Assembly: GCA_002344345.1 (NCBI GenBank)
Contig: DDTL01000142.1
Coordinates: 1,054-20,113, forward strand
Direction: 5' to 3'
Source: Saprospiraceae bacterium UBA2365
GTDB taxonomy: Bacteria > Bacteroidota > Bacteroidia > Chitinophagales > Saprospiraceae
DNA: 19,060 nucleotides
Both the position numbers and the translations under genes were made by a program. Shown here piece after piece: positions 7,581 to 14,571 of the stretch. The notes beneath the pieces are model-generated. The model did no database searches. It was not told the origin of the DNA and saw nothing but the letters and a program-made list of their open reading frames with translations. Position 1 is the first letter of the stretch. Every line of letters begins with the position of its first letter.

Positions 7581-8625
7581 GGGCGCCATCCAGTTTAAAG
7601 CTAAATACAGAACCCTTGCCTTGTTCGCTTGTAACATCGATTTGTTTACCCATTCCCGCTAAAATATGTTTTACTATGGACAGCCCGAGTCCTGAACCTC
7701 CTTTATTGCGCGACCGGCTGGAATCAACCCGGTAAAAGCGGTCAAAAAGGTGGACCAAATGCTTTTCGGGAATTCCAATTCCGTTGTCTTCAACACGCAC
7801 ATGTATTTCATTGCTTTCATGGCTCAGGCTTACATTTACATAGCCACCTTCACGACCGTAATATATTGCGTTGGAAACCAGGTTCATGCACACCTGATAT
7901 ATCTTCTTTTTGTCGGCAAATACGGTCATTGATTTTTTTGATGCAACGTACAGGTTGATACGGATATTTTTTTTGGAAGCCACCAGTTCCAGCTCTTCAA
8001 AAATGTCTCTGAATAATTTTCTCAGATTGAAATTTTCCGGTGAAAACTGAATTTCACCGGCTTCCAGTTTGGATATCATATCCAGATCATTGATGATGGA
8101 CTCCAGCCTTTCTGAGTTTTTGATGGCTTTTTCAATGAAGGCCATGTTGTGATCTTTATCATACAGAGCACCTTCTTTGAGCGTGTGTAAATATCCCTGT
8201 ATGCTGAATAAAGGAGTTTTCAATTCGTGTGCAATGTCCCCAACGAATTGTTTTCTGTAATCAGAAAGTATTTTGTATTTATCTATTTCTTTTTTATGTT
8301 CATCAATCCATACCTTGACTTCCCTGTTGATGTTTTCAAACATATTATTGCCAATATGTACAGGTTTGATCTGTGATGTTCCTTGTCCAAGCATATTCAT
8401 CGACCTGATAAATGTGTTGACCACTGCTTTGAAATACAACCTGAAAAACATCAGAATGGCCCCGAAAAATATCAACCAGGTAGCCAATGTAAAAATTCCA
8501 GATTGGATCCAATCAACCGTACCCCTGAAGATCCATTGAATGGTCAGAAATATCAACAGGCTGAATGCGGACAATATCGATGCTCCCAGGGATGAAAACA
8601 AAAGATCAGAATGTTTTTTTTTCAT
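7576..8625 (-). CDS. PhoR-like sensor histidine kinase
   Basis: A 349-residue membrane kinase. Two transmembrane helices (about 12-33 and 43-61) are joined by only about nine residues, so there is no periplasmic sensor domain. A linker and dimerisation helix follow, with the H-box FVGDIAHELKTPLFSIQGYL (phospho-acceptor H133). The ATPase domain has the N-box MNLVSNAIYYG (N248, N252), G1 DNGIGIP (D280), the F-box LFDRFYR and G2 GGSGLGLSIV (309-318). All catalytic motifs are intact. The phrase HELKTPLFSIQGYLHTL resembles Bacteroidota PhoR-type kinases. Without a sensory domain it probably responds to a membrane event or a partner such as a transporter. It is encoded tail to tail with its presumed response regulator, not in the usual co-transcribed order. 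Confidence 0.9.
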   Translation of the reverse strand: MKKKHSDLLFSSLGASILSAFSLLIFLTIQWIFRGTVDWIQSGIFTLATWLIFFGAILMFFRLYFKAVVNTFIRSMNMLGQGTSQIKPVHIGNNMFENINREVKVWIDEHKKEIDKYKILSDYRKQFVGDIAHELKTPLFSIQGYLHTLKEGALYDKDHNMAFIEKAIKNSERLESIINDLDMISKLEAGEIQFSPENFNLRKLFRDIFEELELVASKKNIRINLYVASKKSMTVFADKKKIYQVCMNLVSNAIYYGREGGYVNVSLSHESNEIHVRVEDNGIGIPEKHLVHLFDRFYRVDSSRSRNKGGSGLGLSIVKHILAGMGKQIDVTSEQGKGSVFSFKLDGAQ

Positions 8626-8651
8626 ATTTAGCGATTAGTATTTGAAAAATC

Positions 8652-8676
8652 AAATTATGCTTTTTGTGCATAATTT
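8652..8676. repeat. 9-bp perfect inverted repeat upstream of the kinase gene
   Basis: AAATTATGC (8652-8660), a 7-nt loop and GCATAATTT (8668-8676) form a perfect dyad 27 nt upstream of the kinase start. It could be a hairpin ending the upstream amylase transcript or an operator in the kinase promoter region. On the minus strand it is followed by a short T-rich stretch (TGATTTTTC). Confidence 0.5.
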
Positions 8677-8771
8677 CCAGGAGTACGTTCTGACTTAATA
8701 AAAATAGTATATCGAACCTTTTATGAAATGTATCCAAACGGGATAACCTGATAATGTTGAAACAAATCGGG

Positions 8772-8840
8772 ATTTTTAATCTGTAAGTGCATTGTTCCAG
8801 AGATATCCGGTTCAGATCAAAGCATTGGGATTAAAAATCG
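8772..8840 (-). repeat. 11-bp perfect inverted repeat downstream of the GH13 gene
   Basis: GATTTTTAATC (8772-8782) and GATTAAAAATC (8830-8840) are exact complements with a 47-nt loop. The structure begins 12 nt after the GH13 stop codon on the minus strand. It is probably part of that gene's 3' end, though without a classical T-run. Confidence 0.4.
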
Positions 8841-8852
8841 TTTCCAACAATC

Positions 8853-10712
8853 TCAAAGTGCTTTACTCAATTCAAGGATCAGCGCTTTTTTTCCTTCAAT
8901 GTCGATTTCCGGCTGCAATACCACCATTTTACCTGTCAGTATATCATGTCCAAGCGAATATCCTTCGATCATTTCTTTGAAACGTGCAGCTTTTATTTTT
9001 TTGCTTTCCTTATTGTTATTGATGATCACCATCACCTTTTTCTGTTCGTCATATCTGAAATACACATATATATTGTCTTCAGGGATGAAATGCATCATTT
9101 TGCCGAAATGGATGACCGGATTGTTCCTGCGCCAATTTAGGAGCGTCGAGATATGATCGAATACTTCATTTTCCTTTGGCGAACGACCTTCCCTGACAAA
9201 TGCATTTTGGGCATCATTTTTCCATCCTCCCGGAAAATCCCTCCGGATATCTCCGTCTCCCTGAGATTTTGAACCTTCCATCATGATCTCTGTTCCGTAA
9301 TAGATCTGCGGAATGCCTCTCGTGGTCAGCAAAAACGATAAAGCAAGCTTATAATTGTCCACATCGTTTTTGACAGATTCGCTGTAACGGGTAATGTCGT
9401 GGTTATCCAACATCACCATCAGATTGTATGGATTGGCATATACATAATCAGTTACCAGCGAATAGTAAATCCTTGCCACACCTTTATCCCAACCCTGATC
9501 TGCCTCATTGAATGCTTCAAATAACTGGTCTGTCAGGCAAAAATCCATCACGCTGGGCAAATAGGAATCGTAACCATCGTAGTTTGGCGTTCCGCTTTGC
9601 CAGTAAGCGATCTCTGATGGTCTGTGCTGCCAGCATTCCCCGACGATGTTGATATTGGGGTATTCATCTCTGATAGCTTTGGTCCATTGGGCGATGTGCC
9701 ATTTATCATTGTAGGGATAAGTGTCGATCCGCAAGCCATCGAGTCCTGCATATTCTATCCACCAAATCGCATTCTGCTTGAGATATGTCAACAAATAAGG
9801 ATTGCTTTGATCCAGATCAGGCATGGTATGGTCAAACCAACCCCGATTATTGAGTTGGAGGTCAAAATCGGAAGTATAAGGATCATTCCATGTGCTCATC
9901 CTGTAATTGGTCCGGGTGAAAGACGGAAATTGATGCACCCAGTCTTTCATCGGCAGGTCAGTCATCCACCAATGCGAAATGCCACAATGATTGGTCACAT
10001 AATCCTTGATCAGTTTGATCCCGTGTTTGTGACATTCATCTGCCAGTTTTTTGTATAATTCATTGGTTCCATACCTCGGATCTATTTTGTAGTAGTCTGC
10101 GGCGGCATAACCGTGATAACTGTATTTTTCCTCGTCATCCAGCAATAGCGGGGTAGGCCACAGCGCAGTTACGCCCATTTCTGCCAGATAAGGTAAGCGA
10201 TCGATCATGCCCTGTATATCGCCACCATGTCTTCCTCCCTTGTACGCGCGGTTGTGTTTTTCTTTTGTATCAGGAGTGGAATCATTGTTTTCATCACCAT
10301 TGGCAAAACGATCAGGCATCAACAGGTAAATCACATCCGAAGCATCATAACTTTTTCTTTGTGCAGAATTTTCATCCCTTTTTTTGAGTTCATATTCAAA
10401 AGGAATTTCCTTTTTGTTTTTAGTCAATGTAAAGGAATACTTTCCGGGCTGAATGCCTTCTTCCAGTACCAGGTTGACGAAAAGGTAATTTTTGTTTTCA
10501 ACGGTTTCAACGCTTTTTATCCTTATCAACTGATTGTCACAATTGACTGAAGCATTGCCCAGGTCCTTACCGTACAGCATGAGCTGAAGTTCATGGTCAT
10601 GCATTTCCGTCCACCAAAACGGTGGTTCTATCCGGTCAACAGACATTTTTTGGGAAAACAAAAAAACATGGGTGAAAAGAAGGAAAGTCATTAAATAGAA
10701 TGGCTTAAGCAT
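8853..10712 (-). CDS. GH13 alpha-amylase-family enzyme (neopullulanase/cyclomaltodextrinase type), secreted
   Basis: A 619-residue alpha-glucan hydrolase expected in the periplasm or outside the cell, acting on maltodextrins, cyclodextrins or pullulan-like glucans. From the ATG at 10712 there is a signal peptide ending in FLFSQ. An N-terminal beta domain carries EPPFWWTEMHDHELQLMLYG, a hallmark of the cyclomaltodextrinase group. The catalytic barrel has region I DYVTNH (237-242), region II GLRID (R328, nucleophile D330), region III GECW (acid E359) and region IV MLDNHD (H438, D439). A C-terminal beta domain follows. All three carboxylates are present. The open frame extends to 10829 but the extra 39 residues precede a complete signal peptide, and a -7-like element lies inside them. 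It is similar in kind to SusA, but there is no SusCD neighbour. Exact substrate is inferred. Confidence 0.9.
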   Translation of the reverse strand: MLKPFYLMTFLLFTHVFLFSQKMSVDRIEPPFWWTEMHDHELQLMLYGKDLGNASVNCDNQLIRIKSVETVENKNYLFVNLVLEEGIQPGKYSFTLTKNKKEIPFEYELKKRDENSAQRKSYDASDVIYLLMPDRFANGDENNDSTPDTKEKHNRAYKGGRHGGDIQGMIDRLPYLAEMGVTALWPTPLLLDDEEKYSYHGYAAADYYKIDPRYGTNELYKKLADECHKHGIKLIKDYVTNHCGISHWWMTDLPMKDWVHQFPSFTRTNYRMSTWNDPYTSDFDLQLNNRGWFDHTMPDLDQSNPYLLTYLKQNAIWWIEYAGLDGLRIDTYPYNDKWHIAQWTKAIRDEYPNINIVGECWQHRPSEIAYWQSGTPNYDGYDSYLPSVMDFCLTDQLFEAFNEADQGWDKGVARIYYSLVTDYVYANPYNLMVMLDNHDITRYSESVKNDVDNYKLALSFLLTTRGIPQIYYGTEIMMEGSKSQGDGDIRRDFPGGWKNDAQNAFVREGRSPKENEVFDHISTLLNWRRNNPVIHFGKMMHFIPEDNIYVYFRYDEQKKVMVIINNNKESKKIKAARFKEMIEGYSLGHDILTGKMVVLQPEIDIEGKKALILELSKAL

Positions 10713-10750
10713 AATTTCATGTTTATTGAACAAATAGCAATTTCTAACAG

Positions 10751-10758
10751 CAAACTTA
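10751..10758 (-). promoter_or_regulatory. Possible -7 element of the GH13 gene
   Basis: On the minus strand TAAGTTTG fits TAnnTTTG, predicting a start near 10744 and a 30-nt leader to the ATG at 10712. No -33 TTG is present at the usual distance, so it may need an activator. Confidence 0.35.
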
Positions 10759-11130
10759 ATCATAATCTGGAAAAAAAAGGAGAAAGTATGGAAAATTGGT
10801 TGGAATGAAAGAATTGATCCGTAACACAATGATTTACACTATAAAGGTTTCCTTTAATGCAGCAGGGGAATACAATTAAATGAAAAGATCTCTACCAACG
10901 GGAGAAATGCCAGTGGTATTTATAGATTGTAAGCGCGTTGGGCGGCTTTTGTACACGAAAACAGCTTATAACAGGATAATTTTATTCTCATGCTAAGCTA
11001 TTGAAGGTTAATGTATTTTTGTTTAATCCGTTTAATTGTAACCTTATTGAAGGGGTGGATGGAGTTGAAATAATAAGGCAGATAGTTGGCAAATGCTTGA
11101 AAATTTTCTGGTAAAACCCGTGCAATATTT

Positions 11131-11162
11131 CAAATGTACCAGTTAGCTAAAGCAACTGGCAA
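11131..11162 (-). promoter_or_regulatory. Leftward promoter-like site with dyad in the spacer
   Basis: On the minus strand TTG (11160-11162) is followed after 21 nt by TACATTTG (11131-11138). The spacer is filled by the dyad CCAGTT/AACTGG (11139-11144 and 11154-11159), extended by a GC/GC pair with one bulged A. A repressor or activator bound there would sit between the -33 and -7 elements. A transcript from here would start near 11124, about 410 nt before the GH13 ATG. Confidence 0.35.
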
Positions 11163-11346
11163 TTAAATGCAAACATAACATGATAGAAAGAATCAAAATA
11201 GGTCAGTTAAAGCTGTTTCTCAATTTTTTTTCCAAATTCCTTTTTTGTTCTCATTTTTTGGTATTTTGCAGCTATATCAATCACTTATTCACGTTTTAGT
11301 GTAAAGAATTATCCGAAGAGCATTGGTTTAGTCCTAATTTAGGAAA

Positions 11347-11364
11347 ATATAATTGCAATTATAT
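11347..11364. promoter_or_regulatory. 18-bp perfect palindrome, possible operator
   Basis: The sequence ATATAATTGCAATTATAT is its own exact reverse complement. It ends 37 bp before the ATG at 11402, where an operator of a dimeric regulator would be expected. The AT-rich setting makes a chance palindrome possible. Confidence 0.4.
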
Positions 11365-11401
11365 AGATGTAATTTGATAGCAATCCTTAAAATTCTTATC
11401 T

Positions 11402-12118
11402 ATGAAAGAAACCGGAATTACCATTTTTATGATCTTTTTGAGCTTTCTCAACTATGCACAAAACAGATTTTTTGTTGGTGTGGGTATGATTCAACAGACT
11501 TGTGATCCATATACCTACATTGATAATGGCCCATTAATTAAAACCTCAAATCGTGTTTTTATAGCGCCACAGGAGCCTGAGTTTAAATTTATGTTGGGAA
11601 TAAGTTTGTATAACAAATTGGCTTTTGAGTTAAATTTTAAATTAAAAGACTATTTTATTGGATATCAAAATAATTTAGTAAAAAATGGAGTTTCATCTGG
11701 TTATACAGGTAGTTTAAAGACTTTTCAAATACCTGCCAAAGTAAAATACGAAATTGACCTGGGTAAAAATTTTTTCCTTTCACCGCAGGTCGGTGCAAGT
11801 CTGGCTATAGAAACAATCGATTATTTTGATATGACTTTTAGATTTGTTGATGTTCCGGAGTATAAATCAACAGAAGTGATAGTTTCAAGAGATAATAGTG
11901 TTTTCCTGCTTGGATTGGTGGGATTGGAATGTGAATACAGGTTCTTTAAACGGCATAAGATAGGTATAGGATTTGAATACTTTAAAGGATGGAGGGATTT
12001 GATCACAAGAGTAATAAGTTATCAGGTAACAGGAGATGCGACTAACTATTCAGCTAAAATATTTGGTAAAGGAGATTATTTTTCCTTCGGTCTGACATAC
12101 AGGATTGGTCTGTTTTAG
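11402..12118 (+). CDS. AT-rich outer-membrane beta-barrel protein, function unknown
   Basis: A 238-residue protein with a signal peptide (MKETGITIFMIFLSFLNYAQ, cleavage after YAQ). The mature part is predicted barrel: alternating strands such as FFVGVGMIQQ, KFMLGISLYN, KLAFELNFKLKDYFIGYQ and FFLSPQVGASLAIETI, finishing FSFGLTYRIGLF with the terminal Phe of BAM substrates. It fits the general Bacteroidota outer-membrane beta-barrel family, but no specific function can be given. GC content over 360 sampled bases is roughly 31 percent, against about 45-60 percent in lines sampled from the GH13 and ammonia-lyase genes. That suggests recent acquisition or relaxed composition. It is monocistronic, with a perfect palindrome upstream and repeats downstream. 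Confidence 0.75.
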   Translation: MKETGITIFMIFLSFLNYAQNRFFVGVGMIQQTCDPYTYIDNGPLIKTSNRVFIAPQEPEFKFMLGISLYNKLAFELNFKLKDYFIGYQNNLVKNGVSSGYTGSLKTFQIPAKVKYEIDLGKNFFLSPQVGASLAIETIDYFDMTFRFVDVPEYKSTEVIVSRDNSVFLLGLVGLECEYRFFKRHKIGIGFEYFKGWRDLITRVISYQVTGDATNYSAKIFGKGDYFSFGLTYRIGLF

Positions 12119-12133
12119 TTGAAAGGACGGATT

Positions 12134-12165
12134 TAATTATCTGATACTATAATTATCCGATAGTA
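12134..12165. repeat. 16-bp tandem duplication after the barrel gene
   Basis: TAATTATCTGATACTA (12134-12149) is followed directly by TAATTATCCGATAGTA (12150-12165), differing at two positions. The differences create a 6-bp stem TACTAT/ATAGTA (12145-12150 / 12160-12165), which might serve as a transcript end for the gene that stops at 12118. Confidence 0.5.
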
Positions 12166-12228
12166 AAATGTTGTAATGATATTATTTTCAATTTTGAAAT
12201 GGTGACATTTCCATATAATTAACAAGTG

Positions 12229-12314
12229 TTTCCAGCAGATTTTGCAGACGAACGCAGATCTGTTTATTTTATAGCAATTTAATATCTGCGCTTATCTGCG
12301 AGATCTGCGGGAAC
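12229..12314. repeat. Imperfect 33-bp inverted repeat, MITE-like element
   Basis: The left arm (12229-12261) and right arm (12282-12314) pair at 25 of 33 positions around a 20-nt AT-rich spacer. The right arm holds three copies of ATCTGCG (12284, 12294, 12303) and the left arm holds their complements in degenerate form. Similar ATCTGCG-type intergenic repeats are, to my recollection, recurrent in Bacteroidota genomes. Mobility is inference. Confidence 0.55.
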
Positions 12315-12362
12315 GAAAAGGTAGGATATTGAAATAATAATTGAGCGTGCTCCAAAAAGTTC

Positions 12363-12454
12363 AATTTGTTGGTTTACAATCGCTTTTTGCCCCAACCTAC
12401 TGACGTCAAAGATCAGCACAAGACTAAAGGGAAACAATTGAAAACCAACAAATT
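12363..12454. repeat. 13-bp perfect inverted repeat
   Basis: AATTTGTTGGTTT (12363-12375) is exactly complementary to AAACCAACAAATT (12442-12454), with a 66-nt spacer. It follows the ATCTGCG element by 50 bp and may be another part of the same composite insertion or an RNA hairpin. Confidence 0.45.
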
Positions 12455-12584
12455 TAAAGTTCCCTTTCAGGCCTGTACTGACTGAAAACTTCAGTGGAGA
12501 CTTGGGGAGCAATGACTTTTAGGAGCAGACTCATAATTTAATATGTCATACTTTTTTAAATAATCCCCAATTATATTTCATCTG

Positions 12585-12715
12585 AAATATCCAAACAATT
12601 CAAATATCCAAACAATTCAAACATCTGATCATCTGAAAATCAGATCATTTCAACATCAGATCCCTGGCGTTAAATGTCTGGATTTTCAACATCAAATCAT
12701 TTGAAAATCTGAACA
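12585..12715. repeat. 17-bp tandem repeat and CATCTGA-type low-complexity repeats
   Basis: Two perfect copies of a 17-nt unit beginning AAATATCC (12585-12601 and 12602-12618) are followed by degenerate CATCTGA/TCAGATC words. These include the hairpin ATCTGA-AAA-TCAGAT (12631-12645). The zone reaches the stop codon of the ammonia-lyase gene. Confidence 0.55.
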
Positions 12716-14245
12716 TTAAAACTCCGCCAGATCACCAACCACTTTTTCCACTTCTTCCAAAATCTCTCTGGATTTGACCAGTGCCTTCATTTTGGTATGA
12801 TCATCGTATAATGGTCTGTCTATGTCAAGGAAATCCACGTATTTGCGGATCACCTCCTTCGCTTTGGTTACACCGTGACCGAATTGGTATTCCCTGAAAT
12901 CCAGCGCCTGGGCAGCAGCCATGTACTCAATACCGAGAATACCGTAGGCATTGTCAAGGATCTGGAAATTCTTGATGGCGGTATTCATACCCATACTCAC
13001 AAAATCCTCCTGATCTGCCGCTGCAGGAATGGACTGAATGGAAGCCGGAACGCTCAGAATACGCTGTTCCACGATCAGCATATCTGCTGTGTACTGACTG
13101 AGCATCAGACCGGAAAACATACCGGCGCCTTTGGTCAGAAATGCGGGTAATCCGACGCTCAATGCCGGATTGTTCAGCCTGTTCATCCGCCTTTCAGACA
13201 TCACACAAACCATGGTGATGGCAGCTCCTGCCATATCCATCGGTAAGGCAACGGGTGTTCCCTGGAAGTTGGCTCCTGACAACTGTAAATTTTCATCGGG
13301 GAAGAAAATCGGATTGTCGCCGACGCCGTTCAGTTCAATTTCCACTTGTGACCGTGCATATTCCAATGCATCATGAGCGGCTCCGATCACCTGTGGTGTG
13401 GAACGCATGGAGTAAGCATCCTGAACTTTGCATTTGACTTTTTGTTCTTTAAGGTCACCGCCGGCAACCAGTTTATTGATAGCCTGTGCGCTTCTGACCG
13501 CGCCTTTGAATCCGCGAACTTCGTGTAATTTGGCGATATATGGCTTCATATTGGCTTTCAAGGCTTCCAATGACATCGCGGCAGCGATTTCAGCCTGTTT
13601 TAAAAATCTTTCTGCATCATACAGGAACAAGGCGCTCATGGCAGTCAATACATTGGATCCGTTGATGGTGGCCAGACCATCGCGGGCTTTCAGTCCGGGT
13701 ATAGGAATACCGGCTCTGTTCAGAGCTTCTTTTCCTTCCAGTAATTCACCCTGATAAAACGCCTTTCCTTCACCCAGCATCAACAATGCGATCTGAGACA
13801 TCGGAGCAAGGTCACCGCTGGCGCCGACTGAACCCTTCTGGCAAACAAAAGGGGTTACCCCTTTATTCAGCATGTCAACAAGCGTTTGTGTGATCTCCAG
13901 CCTGCAACCGCTGTTGCCGTGTGCATGGACATTGATACGACCCAGCATAGCTCCCCGAACATAATCGATCGGGGCCGGTTCGCCGATGCCTGCAGCATGG
14001 TTATAGATCAGGTATTTTTGAAAATCCTTTACCTGGTCATCTGTTAATACCATTTCTGAGAACTCGCCAATGCCCGTATTCACCCCGTACATGATCTCCC
14101 TGGCAACGATCTTTTTTTCCAGCATCGCCCTGCATGCCAAAATCCGCTTTTCTGCTGCCGGATCAAGTTGAACTTTCCTGCCGTTCCTGGCCACTTCGTG
14201 CACATCTTCTATCTTAAGCCCTGCACCTGTTACTATTAATGTCAT
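12716..14245 (-). CDS. hutH: Histidine ammonia-lyase family protein (MIO enzyme)
   Basis: A 509-residue cytoplasmic enzyme that eliminates ammonia from histidine to give urocanate, or acts on a related amino acid. The MIO cofactor forms from A142-S143-G144 in GSVGASGDLAP, the same numbering as classical bacterial HutH. The substrate-selectivity pair in IYNHAAG is N82-H83. Histidine lyases usually have SH here, tyrosine lyases HH or HL, and phenylalanine lyases FL, so histidine is favoured. QDAYSMRSTPQV, GDNPIF and ADQEDFVSMGM are further family blocks. However, the C-terminal half (GMFSGLMLSQYTADMLIVEQR) differs from textbook HutH, and no hutU, hutI or other hut gene is adjacent. An aromatic ammonia-lyase or aminomutase role is therefore possible. 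ATG start at 14245; divergent from the mutarotase gene. Confidence 0.82.
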   Translation of the reverse strand: MTLIVTGAGLKIEDVHEVARNGRKVQLDPAAEKRILACRAMLEKKIVAREIMYGVNTGIGEFSEMVLTDDQVKDFQKYLIYNHAAGIGEPAPIDYVRGAMLGRINVHAHGNSGCRLEITQTLVDMLNKGVTPFVCQKGSVGASGDLAPMSQIALLMLGEGKAFYQGELLEGKEALNRAGIPIPGLKARDGLATINGSNVLTAMSALFLYDAERFLKQAEIAAAMSLEALKANMKPYIAKLHEVRGFKGAVRSAQAINKLVAGGDLKEQKVKCKVQDAYSMRSTPQVIGAAHDALEYARSQVEIELNGVGDNPIFFPDENLQLSGANFQGTPVALPMDMAGAAITMVCVMSERRMNRLNNPALSVGLPAFLTKGAGMFSGLMLSQYTADMLIVEQRILSVPASIQSIPAAADQEDFVSMGMNTAIKNFQILDNAYGILGIEYMAAAQALDFREYQFGHGVTKAKEVIRKYVDFLDIDRPLYDDHTKMKALVKSREILEEVEKVVGDLAEF

Positions 14246-14389
14246 ATGATTGTTAATTTTTGTTTTCTTATGCTAAATGGAATCTTTAATGAAAAATTGA
14301 GTTTTGTATCAACAGCGTCAATATTTTTCATAACGATTTCATAATCGAAATTTATAATAAATTAGCGTGTAAAACTATGAAATTTTAAC

Positions 14390-14417
14390 GAAAACAAAAA
14401 GCTTTGATTTTGTTTTC
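14390..14417. repeat. 10-bp perfect inverted repeat, 8-nt loop
   Basis: GAAAACAAAA (14390-14399) and TTTTGTTTTC (14408-14417) flank an 8-nt loop. It sits about 145 bp upstream of the ammonia-lyase ATG and 240 bp upstream of the mutarotase ATG. Because both genes are transcribed away from it, it is more likely an operator or structural dyad than a terminator. Confidence 0.45.
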
Positions 14418-14571
14418 AGATGCCAAATATGTTGATTTTAATGAAAGAGCTATTTATTGCGGCGATTTGATGTGAATAGCTTATTGGCGGAATAATATTT
14501 TATTGAAATATAATTTGAAGTTAAGCGTCAGAATAATTATTTATAAACAGATAATTTATTGATAAAAAAAT

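Larger units (their letters stand above)
10713..11401. other. Divergent intergenic region, GH13 gene / AT-rich barrel gene
   Basis: A 689-bp spacer between divergent genes. It holds the GH13 -7 element (10751-10758), a small dyad TAAAGG/CCTTTA (10842-10856), a second leftward promoter-like site containing a dyad (11131-11162), and an 18-bp palindrome (11347-11364). Short frames exist (for example 38 codons at 10880-10996, plus) but none has support. The long distance suggests complex regulation or a small RNA. Confidence 0.5.
12119..12715. other. Repeat-rich intergenic region
   Basis: A 597-bp gap between convergent genes carrying, in order, a 16-bp tandem duplication (12134-12165), a 33-bp imperfect inverted repeat with ATCTGCG cores (12229-12314), a 13-bp inverted repeat (12363-12454) and a zone of tandem and CATCTGA-type repeats (12585-12715). 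A 77-codon minus frame (12279-12512) runs through the repeats and is not believed to be a gene. Confidence 0.6.

Noticed and set aside
9624..10058. 144-codon plus-strand frame inside the GH13 gene
   Set aside because: It overlaps the catalytic core of the GH13 enzyme, whose motifs are intact. It is a shadow frame.
10880..10996. 38-codon plus-strand frame in the GH13/barrel gap
   Set aside because: ATG-started but short, with no promoter, ribosome site or recognisable feature; expected by chance in a 689-bp gap.
12279..12512. 77-codon minus-strand open frame
   Set aside because: It runs through two inverted repeats. Its C-terminus (PADLADKRRY) is simply the ATCTGCG repeat translated, so it is treated as repeat DNA, not a gene.
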